Origin: Sulfuricurvum sp.
GTDB lineage: Bacteria > Campylobacterota > Campylobacteria > Campylobacterales > Sulfurimonadaceae
Reading direction: 5' to 3'
NCBI GenBank assembly: GCA_024637295.1
Contig: JAGXFL010000002.1
Coordinates: 124,001-188,000 of the forward strand
Length of the DNA: 64,000 nucleotides
This document shows, piece after piece, positions 25,746-35,556 of the stretch. The notes under the pieces are model-generated. The model was not told where the DNA came from. It saw nothing but the letters and a program-made list of their open reading frames with translations, and made no database searches. Positions within the stretch are counted from its first letter, which is position 1. Each line of letters opens with the position of its first letter. Both the position numbers and the translations under genes were made by a program.

Positions 25746-26779
25746 TTTGTTTCTTTGATAATATGATTCGCGTATAATGATTGTAACATCATTTCTGGAC
25801 TAATTTGACTCATGCAGATGTTGTCCTGACATTGCTTCATCGCTTCTGTTTTATAGCAAGGTGAGCAGGAGAGTTCTAATGATAGTGGATAAACGGAATT
25901 GGTGTCACTTTGGTATGGGCTATCGGTAATGGGGTTGTTTGGTCCCATCAAGACAAACGTTGGAGTATCAACAGCAGCTGCGATATGACCGGTTGCTGAA
26001 TCGGTACAGATAAGGGCTTTTGCATTTTGCACGACGGTGATAAGCTCACCAATGGAGAGTTGGCCGACTAAATCGATGATGTTATGCTGGGGATAAGGTT
26101 TTAGAGTATCAAAAAAAGCATCTTCGCCGCGAGCACCGACAATAATTACAGTAGTTTGTTCGCAAAGAGTTTGCATAAGTGAACGCCAGTGTTTATTGGG
26201 CCATGCGCGATAGTTGATTCCTTGTTTTTGATTATGGGAATTGCTAGGAGCAATAACGATAGCATTTAAAGGTAATGTCATTTTTTTTGTTAAAGCACTA
26301 AGAGACACCCCAATAAGGGAAGGTTTGGAAGTGGCTAATATTACTTCATCAATAATGTCGCCATAGTATGTTTTGGTTACTTCCGCACGATTTGAAGCAT
26401 GATCAATATTTGTTGGTTCTAATAACCCCATCCCTGTTTTATGAGTTGCATGAATATTTTTGATTAAACTTTTAAACTGTTTTCCAAACTCTAGTGAGAT
26501 CAGTAAATCATAAGGGTGTTTTTTTGAATGACGAATGATCTCGCGTTTTTGAGCGCTCAGTAAAATCGGAATTTTTTTGTGTTTGAGCTCAAATACACGG
26601 TTCACTCTAAAATCGTATTCAAATAATTTTGCAGTACCTGGAGTCGTTATGAAATCGATGATGATATCTTCGCCGTATTGCGTTCTTAATGCATCGATAA
26701 CGCTTGTTGCATAGACAAGATCACCCAATGCTCCGCATCGCAATATTAGTACCCGTTTTACATTACTGAGTATTGGCAT
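25742..26779 (-). CDS. GT9-family heptosyltransferase-like glycosyltransferase
   Basis: 345 residues; RVLILRCGALGDLVYATSVIDAL, APSNSHNQKQGINYRAWP and CTDSATGHIAAAVDTPTFVLMGP are GT9 motifs. A C-terminal group of Cys (CSPCYKTEAMKQCQDNIC) is common in WaaF/WaaQ-like proteins. Third GT9 gene in this locus. It starts just after rfbB and is cotranscribed with the ligase gene. Confidence 0.85.
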   Translation of the reverse strand: MPILSNVKRVLILRCGALGDLVYATSVIDALRTQYGEDIIIDFITTPGTAKLFEYDFRVNRVFELKHKKIPILLSAQKREIIRHSKKHPYDLLISLEFGKQFKSLIKNIHATHKTGMGLLEPTNIDHASNRAEVTKTYYGDIIDEVILATSKPSLIGVSLSALTKKMTLPLNAIVIAPSNSHNQKQGINYRAWPNKHWRSLMQTLCEQTTVIIVGARGEDAFFDTLKPYPQHNIIDLVGQLSIGELITVVQNAKALICTDSATGHIAAAVDTPTFVLMGPNNPITDSPYQSDTNSVYPLSLELSCSPCYKTEAMKQCQDNICMSQISPEMMLQSLYANHIIKETK

Positions 26780-26781
26780 GA

Positions 26782-27807
26782 TTATTTTATATCTTTAGTG
26801 TATTTTTTCAAATACCATTCAACGGTTTTAACAATTCCGGATTCAAAGTGTTCATCTGCTTTCCAGCCCAATTCACTTTCTATTTTAGTTGCATCAATGG
26901 CGTAACGTCGGTCATGACCTGCACGGTCTTCGATATAGGTAATGAGAGTTTTATAACTCTTACCATCTTCTTTGGGCTTTATATTGTCTAAAAGATTGCA
27001 GATACTTTGAGCTATTTGGTTATTATTGCGCTCGTTACGTCCACCAATGTTATAGACTTCCCCCGAACGTCCTATATGATAGACAAGATCAATTCCTTTG
27101 CAGTGATCGAGGACATAAAGCCAGTCGCGGATATTTTTACCATCGCCGTAGATAGGGATACTTTCACCGTATAATGCTTTACGGATTATGGTTGGGATCA
27201 GTTTTTCATCATGCTGTTTTGGACCATAATTATTGGAGCAATTGGTGATGACGGTATTCATACCGTAGGTGTGATGATATGAACGGACAATCATATCGCT
27301 TCCGGCTTTGGAAGCGCTGTAGGGACTATTGGGAGCATAAGAAGTCTCTTCGGTGAATAATCCAGTTTCACCCAGTGTTCCATACACTTCATCGGTACTG
27401 ATATGGTGAAATCGACATTCCTCATATCCTGCTTTATAGATGAATGGTTTTTCCATCCATGTCTTATATGCAACATCGATGAGTGTAAAAGTTCCATTGA
27501 CATTTGTCTGTACGAATATACCTGGATTTTTGATGGAGTTGTCAACATGGCTTTCGGCTGCGAAGTGAATCACCCCACGAATGTCGTATTGAGTAAAGAG
27601 TGATTCGATAAGGGAACGATCACAAATATCTCCTTGGACAAAGATGTGACGTTCATTTTGTGGTGCATCGGATAGGTTTTCCATATCTCCGGCATACGTA
27701 AGCAAGTCAAGGTTTATGAGACGAATGTTAGGGTATTTCATTAAAAAATAGGGAACAAAATTACTTCCAATAAATCCGGCACATCCGGTAACTAAAATAG
27801 TTTTCAT
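26782..27807 (-). CDS. rfbB: dTDP-glucose 4,6-dehydratase
   Basis: Second enzyme of dTDP-L-rhamnose synthesis. GCAGFIGSN Rossmann motif, HFAAESHVDNSI, ISTDEVYG and catalytic YSASK are all present; about 341 residues. The ATG at 27807 overlaps the stop of rfbD and is preceded by AGGAGAA; a longer open frame upstream adds unrelated residues. Known alternative symbol rmlB. Confidence 0.95.
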   Translation of the reverse strand: MKTILVTGCAGFIGSNFVPYFLMKYPNIRLINLDLLTYAGDMENLSDAPQNERHIFVQGDICDRSLIESLFTQYDIRGVIHFAAESHVDNSIKNPGIFVQTNVNGTFTLIDVAYKTWMEKPFIYKAGYEECRFHHISTDEVYGTLGETGLFTEETSYAPNSPYSASKAGSDMIVRSYHHTYGMNTVITNCSNNYGPKQHDEKLIPTIIRKALYGESIPIYGDGKNIRDWLYVLDHCKGIDLVYHIGRSGEVYNIGGRNERNNNQIAQSICNLLDNIKPKEDGKSYKTLITYIEDRAGHDRRYAIDATKIESELGWKADEHFESGIVKTVEWYLKKYTKDIK

Positions 27808-28673
27808 GATTGTTCTCCTAGCAACTGGGTACACTTTTGAAGGCTTGTTTTCCAATAAGGAATCGAAAGTCCGAAATTTGTTTTGATTTTACGTTTATTG
27901 AGTAAACTGTAATGAGGTCTTGTAGCAGGCAAGGGATACTCATCTGTAGTGATAGGATTAATATCACAAGTAACTCCAGTGAGTTCAAGGATGTTTTTTG
28001 CAAAGTCATACCAGCTGGCAACCCCTTCATTACTGTAATGATAGATTTCAGGTATTTTATTTTTTATTTTAGGAAGAATATCTAAGATGGCTTTTGCCAG
28101 ATCATGCGCATAGGTTGGTGTCCCTATTTGATCATAAATAATATTTAAACTGTCACGTTCTTTACTAAGACGTAGTATGGTTTTAACAAAATTACTTCCA
28201 AAGGTAGAATAGAGCCATGATGTACGGATAATAAGAGTGTTTTTGGGTGCAATGCTTAAAATGGCACTTTCACCATCACGTTTGGTGCGTCCGTATACTC
28301 CCTGTGGGTCTGTTGGGTCCGTTTCGATATAAGGGCGATAATTTTGACCGTTAAAGACATAATCCGTTGATATATGGATGAATGTCATGTCTGTTTTTTT
28401 GGCGATTTTGGCTAAGAGAGAGACTGCTCGATGATTGATGGTATCTGAAAGATCTTCGTCACTTTGAGCCTTGTCGACAGCGGTATACGCCGCACAGTTG
28501 ATGAGGACATCAAATGTCTTATCATTGAAGTAGTCTTCCATTTTGCAGAGATTACTAAGATCTAAGATTTCTCGGTCAACAAATGTAAAATTGTATTGAG
28601 GATACGAGGAACTTATCGCTTTGAGCTCACATCCTAATTGTCCGTTCTCACCAGTAACTAAAATTTTAAACAT
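27804..28673 (-). CDS. rfbD: dTDP-4-dehydrorhamnose reductase
   Basis: Final step of dTDP-L-rhamnose synthesis. SDR with GENGQLGCEL at the N-terminus, INCAAYTAVDKAQSD, STDYVFNG and the catalytic YGRTK; about 289 residues. The ATG at 28673 lies inside the end of rfbC, so the two are coupled; ATGs up to 13 codons earlier are open but outside the family N-terminus. Confidence 0.94.
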   Translation of the reverse strand: MFKILVTGENGQLGCELKAISSSYPQYNFTFVDREILDLSNLCKMEDYFNDKTFDVLINCAAYTAVDKAQSDEDLSDTINHRAVSLLAKIAKKTDMTFIHISTDYVFNGQNYRPYIETDPTDPQGVYGRTKRDGESAILSIAPKNTLIIRTSWLYSTFGSNFVKTILRLSKERDSLNIIYDQIGTPTYAHDLAKAILDILPKIKNKIPEIYHYSNEGVASWYDFAKNILELTGVTCDINPITTDEYPLPATRPHYSLLNKRKIKTNFGLSIPYWKTSLQKCTQLLGEQS

Positions 28674-29238
28674 AGAAATTTTCATGATAGTTAAAGTGAT
28701 CGGCATCTGCAAATAAAGGTAGCTTAGTGTCTTTATCTGAAAGTTGAAGTTTAGCTGTTTCGATTATCCAGTCAATATTTAATGCAGGATCATCGAATGC
28801 AATACCACGGTCATTTTCAAAAGAATAATAATTATCAACCTTATAAGCGAATGTACACACTTCGCTTAGGACAATAAAGCCGTGAGCAAAGCCTCTTGGC
28901 ATAAATACTTGGCGCTTATTTTCACCACTTAAATGTACAGCAACGTGTTGACCAAAAGTAGGAGACCCTTTTCGAATATCAACAGCCACATCAAGTACTT
29001 CTCCTTCTATGATGCGGACAAGTTTGCTTTGTGCATATGGAGGAAGTTGATAGTGTAGACCTCGTAGGACACCATAATTTGATTTACTTTCATTGTCTTG
29101 GCAAAAAGATACTTTAAATCCTAAAAACTCTTCTAACATATCTGTACGAAAGGTTTCAACGAAATAGCCTCGCGCATCTCCATGAACTTTTGGGTCAATG
29201 AGTATGACATCAGGTATGGCTGTCCGGGTAAATATCAT
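28666..29238 (-). CDS. rfbC: dTDP-4-dehydrorhamnose 3,5-epimerase
   Basis: Cupin-fold epimerase of 190 residues acting between RfbB and RfbD. The catalytic His is in [15 protein letters not shown] and the active-site strand [15 protein letters not shown] is present. Its start overlaps the end of rfbA by 4 bases. Confidence 0.95.
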   Translation of the reverse strand: MIFTRTAIPDVILIDPKVHGDARGYFVETFRTDMLEEFLGFKVSFCQDNESKSNYGVLRGLHYQLPPYAQSKLVRIIEGEVLDVAVDIRKGSPTFGQHVAVHLSGENKRQVFMPRGFAHGFIVLSEVCTFAYKVDNYYSFENDRGIAFDDPALNIDWIIETAKLQLSDKDTKLPLFADADHFNYHENFYV

Positions 29239-30125
29239 ACGAATATCCTTCCCTCATTGGCACGGCGGATTAGATATTGGCCATATTGATTTTTTGACAG
29301 CGGTTTGGCGAGATTTAGTAGTTGTTCTTTAGTTATGTACCCCATCTCGAAGGCTATTTCTTCGAGACATGCAACTTTAAGACCTTGCCGATTTTCAATA
29401 GTTTGAATAAACATGCTGGCTTCCAGCAGGCTTTCGTGTGTACCTGTGTCAAGCCAAGCATAACCACGTCCCATAAGTTCGACTTTGAGAGCATTTTGTG
29501 CCAGGTACTCTTGATTAACAGTAGTGATTTCTAATTCACCTCGATGAGAAGGTTTGATGGTTTTTGCGATTTCTACAACATTGTTAGGATAAAAATAAAG
29601 CCCAATAACGGCATATGAACTTTTGGGTTTTAGAGGTTTCTCTTCGATGGAGAGCACATTTCCTTTTTTGTCAAATTCGGCTACACCATAGCGTTCAGGA
29701 TCTTTGACCCAATAGCCAAAGACAGTTGCTTTTTTATCTTCTGTAACATTACGTACGGATTGAGCTAACATATTAGTGAGCCCTTGACCGTAAAAAATAT
29801 TATCTCCTAATACGAGACATACGTCATCGTTTCCGATAAATTCAGCACCCAATATAAATGCCTGAGCAAGTCCATCTGGGCTAGGCTGTTCGCAGTATTC
29901 AAATCGCATTCCAATATCATTGCCATCGCCTAAGAGTCCTTCAAAACGTGGAAGATCGGTAGGGGTAGAGATGATCAATACCTCTGTAATCCCTGCGAGC
30001 ATCAGAACGGAAAGGGGATAGTAGATCATCGGCTTGTCATAAATCGGCATCAACTGTTTGCTTACCCCTCTTGTAAGAGGGTAAAGTCGCGTACCGCTTC
30101 CACCGGCTAATATAATACCTTTCAT
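29235..30125 (-). CDS. rfbA: glucose-1-phosphate thymidylyltransferase
   Basis: First step of dTDP-L-rhamnose synthesis, joining glucose 1-phosphate and d[16 protein letters not shown] with catalytic Arg, [16 protein letters not shown] and the LGDNIFYG metal site are canonical; 296 residues. First gene of a minus-strand operon rfbA-rfbC-rfbD-rfbB-GT9-ligase driven by a -10 box at 30155-30160. Confidence 0.96.
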   Translation of the reverse strand: MKGIILAGGSGTRLYPLTRGVSKQLMPIYDKPMIYYPLSVLMLAGITEVLIISTPTDLPRFEGLLGDGNDIGMRFEYCEQPSPDGLAQAFILGAEFIGNDDVCLVLGDNIFYGQGLTNMLAQSVRNVTEDKKATVFGYWVKDPERYGVAEFDKKGNVLSIEEKPLKPKSSYAVIGLYFYPNNVVEIAKTIKPSHRGELEITTVNQEYLAQNALKVELMGRGYAWLDTGTHESLLEASMFIQTIENRQGLKVACLEEIAFEMGYITKEQLLNLAKPLSKNQYGQYLIRRANEGRIFV

Positions 30126-30154
30126 GAAACTCCTGCAACTGTCTGTATTAAGGC

Positions 30155-30160
30155 ATTATA
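30155..30160 (-). promoter_or_regulatory. -10 box of the rfb operon
   Basis: TATAAT on the minus strand 30 bases before the rfbA ATG. Confidence 0.5.
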
Positions 30161-30258
30161 GTGAAATATTACTTAGATAATTACGTAATAAATATAAGAG
30201 AAGAGAGTGAAAATAACAGATAATGTTTAAAGGTTTTTTTGTGATTGATTTAAAAGGG

Positions 30259-30333
30259 TGGCTCCGGATACTGGATTCGAACCAGTGACCAAGTGATTAA
30301 CAGTCACCTACTCTACCGCTGAGCTAATCCGGA
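30259..30333 (-). tRNA. tRNA-Asn (GTT)
   Basis: 75-base cloverleaf with CCA encoded. Acceptor stem TCCGGAT/ATCCGGA is perfect, the anticodon loop is CTGTTAA with GTT, and the T loop is TTCGAAT. A TATAAT box lies 18 bases upstream. Confidence 0.96.
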
Positions 30334-30350
30334 ATGTTTAAGAGGTCGTA

Positions 30351-30356
30351 ATTATA
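30351..30356 (-). promoter_or_regulatory. -10 box of tRNA-Asn
   Basis: TATAAT on the minus strand, 18 bases before the tRNA 5' end, downstream of the radical SAM gene. Confidence 0.5.
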
Positions 30357-30375
30357 GTGAGCTTTATCTTAATTG

Positions 30376-31329
30376 TCAAGATTTTTTAGGTGTTTTTGGC
30401 CGTTTTCGCTCACTATTTGTGGAAGGGAGATAAAAAATGATATTTGAACGTTCAATTGCAGTGATTTTATGGTCATCGAGTAGAGTTTGGAACCGTTTTT
30501 TGGATTCTTCATCAAAAAGTGCATCGATATCATCTTTGGTCAAGGGGCGTTTATCGAGGGTAGTGAGTATCTCATCATCATCATAGTTTGAAGGGTGTGC
30601 CGTTGCATGGGTACGGGAAACAATATGAATGGGTAATGTGGAGTCGAAATAGTGTGATAGTTTAAATAGGTCACTAAAATTAAGACCTTCTACGGGGTAA
30701 GCAGGGGGTCGATCAATGGTACCGATGTCAATACGTTCACAATGAATCTCTTGCAATGCCTTGTTGAGTGCTATCACTTCTTTTTCAGTGTCATTGACTC
30801 CGCGAACGAAAAGAATTTCAATAAAAAGCTTGCCAGTGTAGGTATGGGAAAAGTGCTGGATGGCATGGATGATTTCATTGATTTCTATGCCCTCAGCAGG
30901 ACGGTCTATTTTTTTAAAAGCTTCTTGAGTTGCCGCATCCAGTGAGAGCTTTACTTGATCAAGTTTTAAGAGGGCATGGAAAATAGATTCATCACTTAAA
31001 GAAGCGCTGTTAGAGAGGATAAGAGTCTGAATGTCTCCCTTAATCGCGTTGATGCGAGTTATAAGCTCACCAAGGTACGGATACATAGTCGGTTCACCGT
31101 TAGCGGTGAGGGTGATGACATCAACATGAGGATGAGATTTAAGGGCAATGAGAAGATCGTCTAAAATTATTTCAACGGGAGTGATGGTGTGTTGATGGGA
31201 GATAGCCGGCAGTGGGGCTAATTCACAATAGAGACAGTCAAAATTACATTGTTTGCCTGTAGAAGAGAGATCAATCCCAAGCGACACACCAAAACGGCGT
31301 GAATACACAGGCCCGAATATGGTGTTCAT
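30376..31329 (-). CDS. radical SAM protein, function not assigned
   Basis: 317 residues. The [4Fe-4S]-SAM motif is CNFDCLYCE (C-x3-C-x2-C pattern) near residues 28-35, followed by the GEP motif (TANGEPTMYPY), so it belongs to the COG0731-like radical SAM group, whose tRNA wybutosine relatives are well known but whose bacterial members are mostly uncharacterised. The C-terminal 70 residues resemble a small helical domain ending in a basic tail. Directly downstream of hemE (one base apart), an arrangement I recall from Campylobacter. Confidence 0.8.
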   Translation of the reverse strand: MNTIFGPVYSRRFGVSLGIDLSSTGKQCNFDCLYCELAPLPAISHQHTITPVEIILDDLLIALKSHPHVDVITLTANGEPTMYPYLGELITRINAIKGDIQTLILSNSASLSDESIFHALLKLDQVKLSLDAATQEAFKKIDRPAEGIEINEIIHAIQHFSHTYTGKLFIEILFVRGVNDTEKEVIALNKALQEIHCERIDIGTIDRPPAYPVEGLNFSDLFKLSHYFDSTLPIHIVSRTHATAHPSNYDDDEILTTLDKRPLTKDDIDALFDEESKKRFQTLLDDHKITAIERSNIIFYLPSTNSERKRPKTPKKS

Positions 31330-31330
31330 A

Positions 31331-32374
31331 TTAGGAGTTTTTACTTACTCTTTGACATTCACGGACAAAGTGTTGCGCGTGTTCGACGGGAACATCCGGC
31401 AAAATTCCATGACCCAAGTTAAAGATATGGCGTTTGCCACCCATAATAGCTTGAATTTCTTCTACAGATGAAGTAGTTGCTTCTTTTGAATACAAACGGC
31501 ATGGTTCCATGTTTCCTTGGAGGACATAACGATCACCTAATTTTTCTTTGGCAAGAGCCATTGGTGTACTCCAGTCGACGCCAAAGACGTCAAAGTTTCC
31601 ATATACATGGTCTAAAAATGCGGGGATCCCTTTTGGGAACATGATGACAGGGATATGTGGGTACTTTTCTTTTAAATACTCGGCAATCTCAACCATATAA
31701 CTCCATGAAAACTCATCGTATTTAGAGGGTTCGATTGCTGCCGCCCAACTGTCAAAGATTTGAACGACATCGATACCGGATTGGATCTGCTTTTCCATGT
31801 AAAGTTTCACAACATCGGTCACTTTACGCAGTATCTTATGAAGAAGTTCAGGATTTGAATACATCATTTTTTTACAAACGTTATAGGTTTTAGTTCCATG
31901 TCCCTCAATCATATAGGTAGCAAGAGTCCATGGGGCACCTGTAAAACCGATCAAGGCTTTGTTATCACTACGCGCATCAAGCTGTGAGCGTAGAATTTTG
32001 ATGGTTTCATAAACGTAGGTTAGTTTTGAAGCGGCTTCATCTCCACCGATAAGAGAATTCAAGTCTTCCTCATTTTTTACAGGGCTTTCAAAAACAGGTC
32101 CTTCGCCATTAACAAAGTCAAGTTTCATACCCATTTCATTAGGAACGACTAAAATATCACTAAAGAGAATTGCTGCGTCAACGCCTACAATATCCAAGGG
32201 TTGAATGGTAACTTCAGCGGCCATATCCGGAGCGTGGCAAAGGTTCAAAAAGTTTCCGGCACGACGGCGTACTGTCATGTACTCAGGAAGATAACGTCCC
32301 GCTTGGCGCATCATCCAAACAGGGGTATAGGGTGTCTCTTTACCAAAACAAGCATCGACAAATATTTTACTCAT
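31331..32374 (-). CDS. hemE: uroporphyrinogen decarboxylase
   Basis: Cytoplasmic enzyme that decarboxylates uroporphyrinogen III to coproporphyrinogen III in haem synthesis. The N-terminal [15 protein letters not shown] motif with both substrate-binding Arg, the LFSDI Asp, and [16 protein letters not shown] are diagnostic; 347 residues. Overlaps the preceding UPF0114 gene by 8 bases; part of an asd-UPF0114-hemE-radical SAM transcript. Confidence 0.96.
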   Translation of the reverse strand: MSKIFVDACFGKETPYTPVWMMRQAGRYLPEYMTVRRRAGNFLNLCHAPDMAAEVTIQPLDIVGVDAAILFSDILVVPNEMGMKLDFVNGEGPVFESPVKNEEDLNSLIGGDEAASKLTYVYETIKILRSQLDARSDNKALIGFTGAPWTLATYMIEGHGTKTYNVCKKMMYSNPELLHKILRKVTDVVKLYMEKQIQSGIDVVQIFDSWAAAIEPSKYDEFSWSYMVEIAEYLKEKYPHIPVIMFPKGIPAFLDHVYGNFDVFGVDWSTPMALAKEKLGDRYVLQGNMEPCRLYSKEATTSSVEEIQAIMGGKRHIFNLGHGILPDVPVEHAQHFVRECQRVSKNS

Positions 32375-32891
32375 GGTGACCCACTTTACTTAAAAAATAA
32401 AGACCAACAGCAACCGCTGTGATCGAGAGGGCGAGGTATAGAAGTTCGAGTGCTCCGGTAAAAACAGTATGCCCAACTTTTTGGAAAAAGCCGACGACAA
32501 GAACCATTACGATCACTTTAGATATCTTGTCTTTGAGCTGATCGAGTGAATGAACGGCTAAAAGCTGATTCTCTTTTCCATTCTCATCTTTTGCCGGATC
32601 AATATCGGAGATAAACAGCTCATACAATCCAAATGAGAAGATGATCATAACAACACCGATAAGATATAAGTCAACGGCACCGATAATACCACCGACGACT
32701 TCTTCATGAAAATGCTCTGGATGGATACCATTGGTATAAACGCTCAGTACGTAAAGCATTGTGTGATATATATCAAAGCTGGCAATAGCAAAGAGTAAAA
32801 CAGCGCCAAGCAAACCAAAGATTACCGCTAGGATAATCATAAAACGTGTGCTCCAAAGACCTTTTTCAAATACTGTTTCAATAAAATTCAT
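32367..32891 (-). CDS. UPF0114 (YqhA) family membrane protein
   Basis: 174 residues with about four helices (near 18-42, 68-90, 125-142 and 148-168). The N-terminal [23 protein letters not shown] and the [25 protein letters not shown] segment are typical of the UPF0114/YqhA family. Function unknown. Lies between asd and hemE in one transcript. Confidence 0.82.
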   Translation of the reverse strand: MNFIETVFEKGLWSTRFMIILAVIFGLLGAVLLFAIASFDIYHTMLYVLSVYTNGIHPEHFHEEVVGGIIGAVDLYLIGVVMIIFSFGLYELFISDIDPAKDENGKENQLLAVHSLDQLKDKISKVIVMVLVVGFFQKVGHTVFTGALELLYLALSITAVAVGLYFLSKVGHHE

Positions 32892-32892
32892 C

Positions 32893-33921
32893 TTATTCTC
32901 CCTGCATCTCTACCCATTTTTGGGCAATGCGCACCGCATTAGTAGCGGCACCTACGCGAAGATTATCGGCTACTACCCATAAATGCAGTACATTGTCGCG
33001 ATAAAGATCACTGCGTATGCGTCCGACAAAAGTTTCATTTTGATCCATGCATGAAGATGGCATTGGATAAAGACTTTCATTAGGCTCATCAAGAACGATA
33101 ATATTGGGAGCTTTACGTAACAGTTCACGTGCTTCATTCGCATCAACCGCACCGTCAAAAGTAAGCGTAAGTGTTTCTGCATGACCTCGTAATGTCGGGA
33201 TACGGACACATGTAGCACTTACTTCAATCTCTTTATGCATGATCTTTTGAGTTTCATTGACCATTTTGAGTTCTTCTTTGGTGTATCCGCTGTCGGTAAA
33301 TGAGTCGATTTGTGGAATGGCATTGAGAGCAATTCGGTGAGGGAATTTTTTTGGTTCTACGTCATCAAGCGTAAATGCAAAGAATGCCTGCATTTGCTCA
33401 ACAAGTTCTTCCATAGCTGATTTTCCGGCACCTGAGGTCGCTTGATAGGTACTGACATCGATGCGTACAAGATCATAAGCCGTATCGAGTGGTTTAAGGG
33501 CTTGTACCATTTGGATAGTCGAACAATTCGGATTAGCGATAATACCGCGATTAGTCCATTGCGCTATGTCTTCAGGATTCACTTCAGGAACAACGAGTGG
33601 AACATCATCATACATACGAAAATGACTGGTGTTATCAATAACAACAGCACCCGCTTTTGCAGCATGAGGAGCAAATTCTGCAGAAATGCTTCCACCGGCA
33701 CTAAATAGGGCAATATCAATTTTTTCTTCGGTAAATATAGTTGAAGTTAGCTCTTGAATGACAAGTTCTTGATCATTGAAGCTAACGGTATTACCAGCAC
33801 TTCGTGCGCTTGCTAGGGGAATAAGTTTGGCAAGAGGGAAATCGATCTCTTCGAGCACACGTAAAATCTCTTCACCTACGGCACCGCTTGCACCAACAAT
33901 AGCAACATTATAAAGTTTCAT
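32893..33921 (-). CDS. asd: aspartate-semialdehyde dehydrogenase
   Basis: Reduces aspartyl phosphate to aspartate semialdehyde for lysine, threonine and methionine synthesis. N-terminal GASGAVGEEIL NADP motif, catalytic C133 in NPNCSTIQ, and the later ATCVRIPTLRGHAE with the active-site His; 342 residues. A -10 box precedes it by 32 bases. In Campylobacter the asd gene also lies beside flgR. Confidence 0.95.
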   Translation of the reverse strand: MKLYNVAIVGASGAVGEEILRVLEEIDFPLAKLIPLASARSAGNTVSFNDQELVIQELTSTIFTEEKIDIALFSAGGSISAEFAPHAAKAGAVVIDNTSHFRMYDDVPLVVPEVNPEDIAQWTNRGIIANPNCSTIQMVQALKPLDTAYDLVRIDVSTYQATSGAGKSAMEELVEQMQAFFAFTLDDVEPKKFPHRIALNAIPQIDSFTDSGYTKEELKMVNETQKIMHKEIEVSATCVRIPTLRGHAETLTLTFDGAVDANEARELLRKAPNIIVLDEPNESLYPMPSSCMDQNETFVGRIRSDLYRDNVLHLWVVADNLRVGAATNAVRIAQKWVEMQGE

Positions 33922-33952
33922 GAAAAATTCCTCAATTTATTATAGAAATGCG

Positions 33953-33958
33953 ATTATA
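33953..33958 (-). promoter_or_regulatory. -10 box of asd operon
   Basis: TATAAT on the minus strand 32 bases before the asd ATG. Confidence 0.5.
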
Positions 33959-33980
33959 TCGAATGAGGACTTTGAACTTT

Positions 33981-35135
33981 TTAAACTCTTCCAAACCCTC
34001 TGGCTTCTAAGAATAGATCTTCTACTCCAATGACGTCCGTATCGCTTAAAATAGCGGAGCGTTCAACCACTGAGATAAGTTCTCGGATATTGCCTGGCCA
34101 TGGGTATTGCGTCAATGCTTCTATAGCATCAGTATCAAATTTTTTGGAGCTAAACCCGTATTGATTGCAATTTTGCTCTAAGATTGCGGTGGCTATGGAC
34201 ATTATCTCTTCAGATCGTTCACGAAGCGGTGGAATGCTTAGAGGAATCGTATTAAGACGGTAATAGAGGTCTTCTCTAAACTTAGCATCTTTAATATTTT
34301 GCTGTAAATTGGCATTGGTAGCAGTGATGATGCGCACATCAATTTTGGTACTTTTAGTAGAACCTAGGCGTCTTATCTCGCGTTCTTGCAAGACGCGTAG
34401 TAGTTTGGCTTGCAGAGCATAGGGCATTTCTGCAATTTCATCTAAAAAGAGTGTTCCACCGTTTGCCAGTTCAAACTGACCTATTTTACCCTCTGTTGCA
34501 TCGGTAAAGGAGCCTTTCTCAAATCCAAACAGTTCACTTTCAATCAAGTTTTCAGGGATGGCAGCCATGTTAATAGCGATAAAGGGTTTATCACTGCGTA
34601 GAGATTTTTCATGGACATGACACGCAAAGACTTCCTTTCCAACACCACTTTCACCTAAAAGCATAATATTGGCATCCGTTTTAGCCGCTTTATCAATGTA
34701 GGTGAGCAGTTTTTCTAAGGCAGGGGATGTCCCTAAAAAGCTACCCGTTTTTAGCGTGCATTTAGGACCGTTTTTTTTCACTTTTTGTTGAATACTGGCA
34801 CTACGCTTTATCGCGGCAATGAGCGTTTCTATTTCAAAGGGTTTGAGCAAAAAGTCTTTGACCCCTAGTTGTATGGATTCGATAGCGCGGGCAAGAGTTG
34901 CATTCCCGGTGATAAAGATGACTTCAAACTGTCCGTTAAGACTTTTGACAAACTCTATTCCATCCATTCCCGGCATATTGATATCACTGATGATGAGATC
35001 GAAGGTATCGTCAAGTTTTTTGAGAGCATCTTTAGGGCTTTTGAAGGTATGAACGTCGTATTCGCTGTAATCACTCATGGCGATTTCAAGCGATTTACGC
35101 ATGTTGATATCATCTTCGACTATTGCAATTTTCAT
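33981..35135 (-). CDS. flgR: sigma-54 activator FlgR-type response regulator without DNA-binding domain
   Basis: Response regulator plus AAA+ sigma-54 activation domain, about 384 residues. The receiver has the Asp in LIISDINMPGMDG; the ATPase has GESGVGKE (Walker A), GGTLFLDEIAEM (Walker B) and R-finger region FREDLYYRLN. The protein ends soon after the AAA+ domain with no Fis-type helix-turn-helix, as in the flagellar regulator FlgR of Campylobacter and Helicobacter. The sigma-54 contact loop is GSFTDA (about 208-213) instead of GAFTGA. The ATG at 35135 follows AAGGG. It would be phosphorylated by an FlgS-type kinase, not seen here. Confidence 0.88.
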   Translation of the reverse strand: MKIAIVEDDINMRKSLEIAMSDYSEYDVHTFKSPKDALKKLDDTFDLIISDINMPGMDGIEFVKSLNGQFEVIFITGNATLARAIESIQLGVKDFLLKPFEIETLIAAIKRSASIQQKVKKNGPKCTLKTGSFLGTSPALEKLLTYIDKAAKTDANIMLLGESGVGKEVFACHVHEKSLRSDKPFIAINMAAIPENLIESELFGFEKGSFTDATEGKIGQFELANGGTLFLDEIAEMPYALQAKLLRVLQEREIRRLGSTKSTKIDVRIITATNANLQQNIKDAKFREDLYYRLNTIPLSIPPLRERSEEIMSIATAILEQNCNQYGFSSKKFDTDAIEALTQYPWPGNIRELISVVERSAILSDTDVIGVEDLFLEARGFGRV

Positions 35136-35148
35136 TTGCACCCTTGAG

Positions 35149-35556
35149 CTATTTTAATAGCGAAATTGTAACAGAATCATCATTAAAATCGACACTATAA
35201 CATCGTGTTGGCAGTGTGACACTATCACGTGAATCGTGTCCGTAATTAGAAGTGTTTTGACGACTTTGAAGCGAAAGAGTTTGCTGTGTCACAAATTCAA
35301 TAAATTCATCTTCATGGCTATTAAGAAGTACTTGAAGCGTTTGTGTTGTTGAGTGACGTATCAGAAATAAAGATTCTTGTTTTTTTCCAAGACAAGGTGT
35401 CATTGATTTTGAAACGGTAATTTGATCAGAGATTAATGTTGAATTATGGGTTGTAAGACGATATCCGATTAGATATTCATCGCCCAATAGGGCAGATGTT
35501 GTGATTAGCGTGAAAACTGTGAGAAAGAAAGAACGATTTCGAGTTCGACTTCGCAT
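35149..35556 (-). CDS. flgQ: FlgQ-position exported protein, probable flagellar factor
   Basis: 135 residues with an N-terminal signal sequence (FFLTVFTLITTSALLGDE). No catalytic motif is visible. The name rests on position only: it lies between the flgP-like gene and flgR exactly as flgQ does in Campylobacter jejuni, as I remember that locus. It overlaps flgP by 52 bases, an unusually long overlap, so the exact start is uncertain. Confidence 0.6.
   Translation of the reverse strand: MRSRTRNRSFFLTVFTLITTSALLGDEYLIGYRLTTHNSTLISDQITVSKSMTPCLGKKQESLFLIRHSTTQTLQVLLNSHEDEFIEFVTQQTLSLQSRQNTSNYGHDSRDSVTLPTRCYSVDFNDDSVTISLLK

Noticed and set aside
25742-26779. Recent duplication among the three GT9 genes
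   Set aside because: The three proteins differ throughout apart from family motifs; only the 51-bp repeat at 15009/16013 is a true nucleotide duplication.
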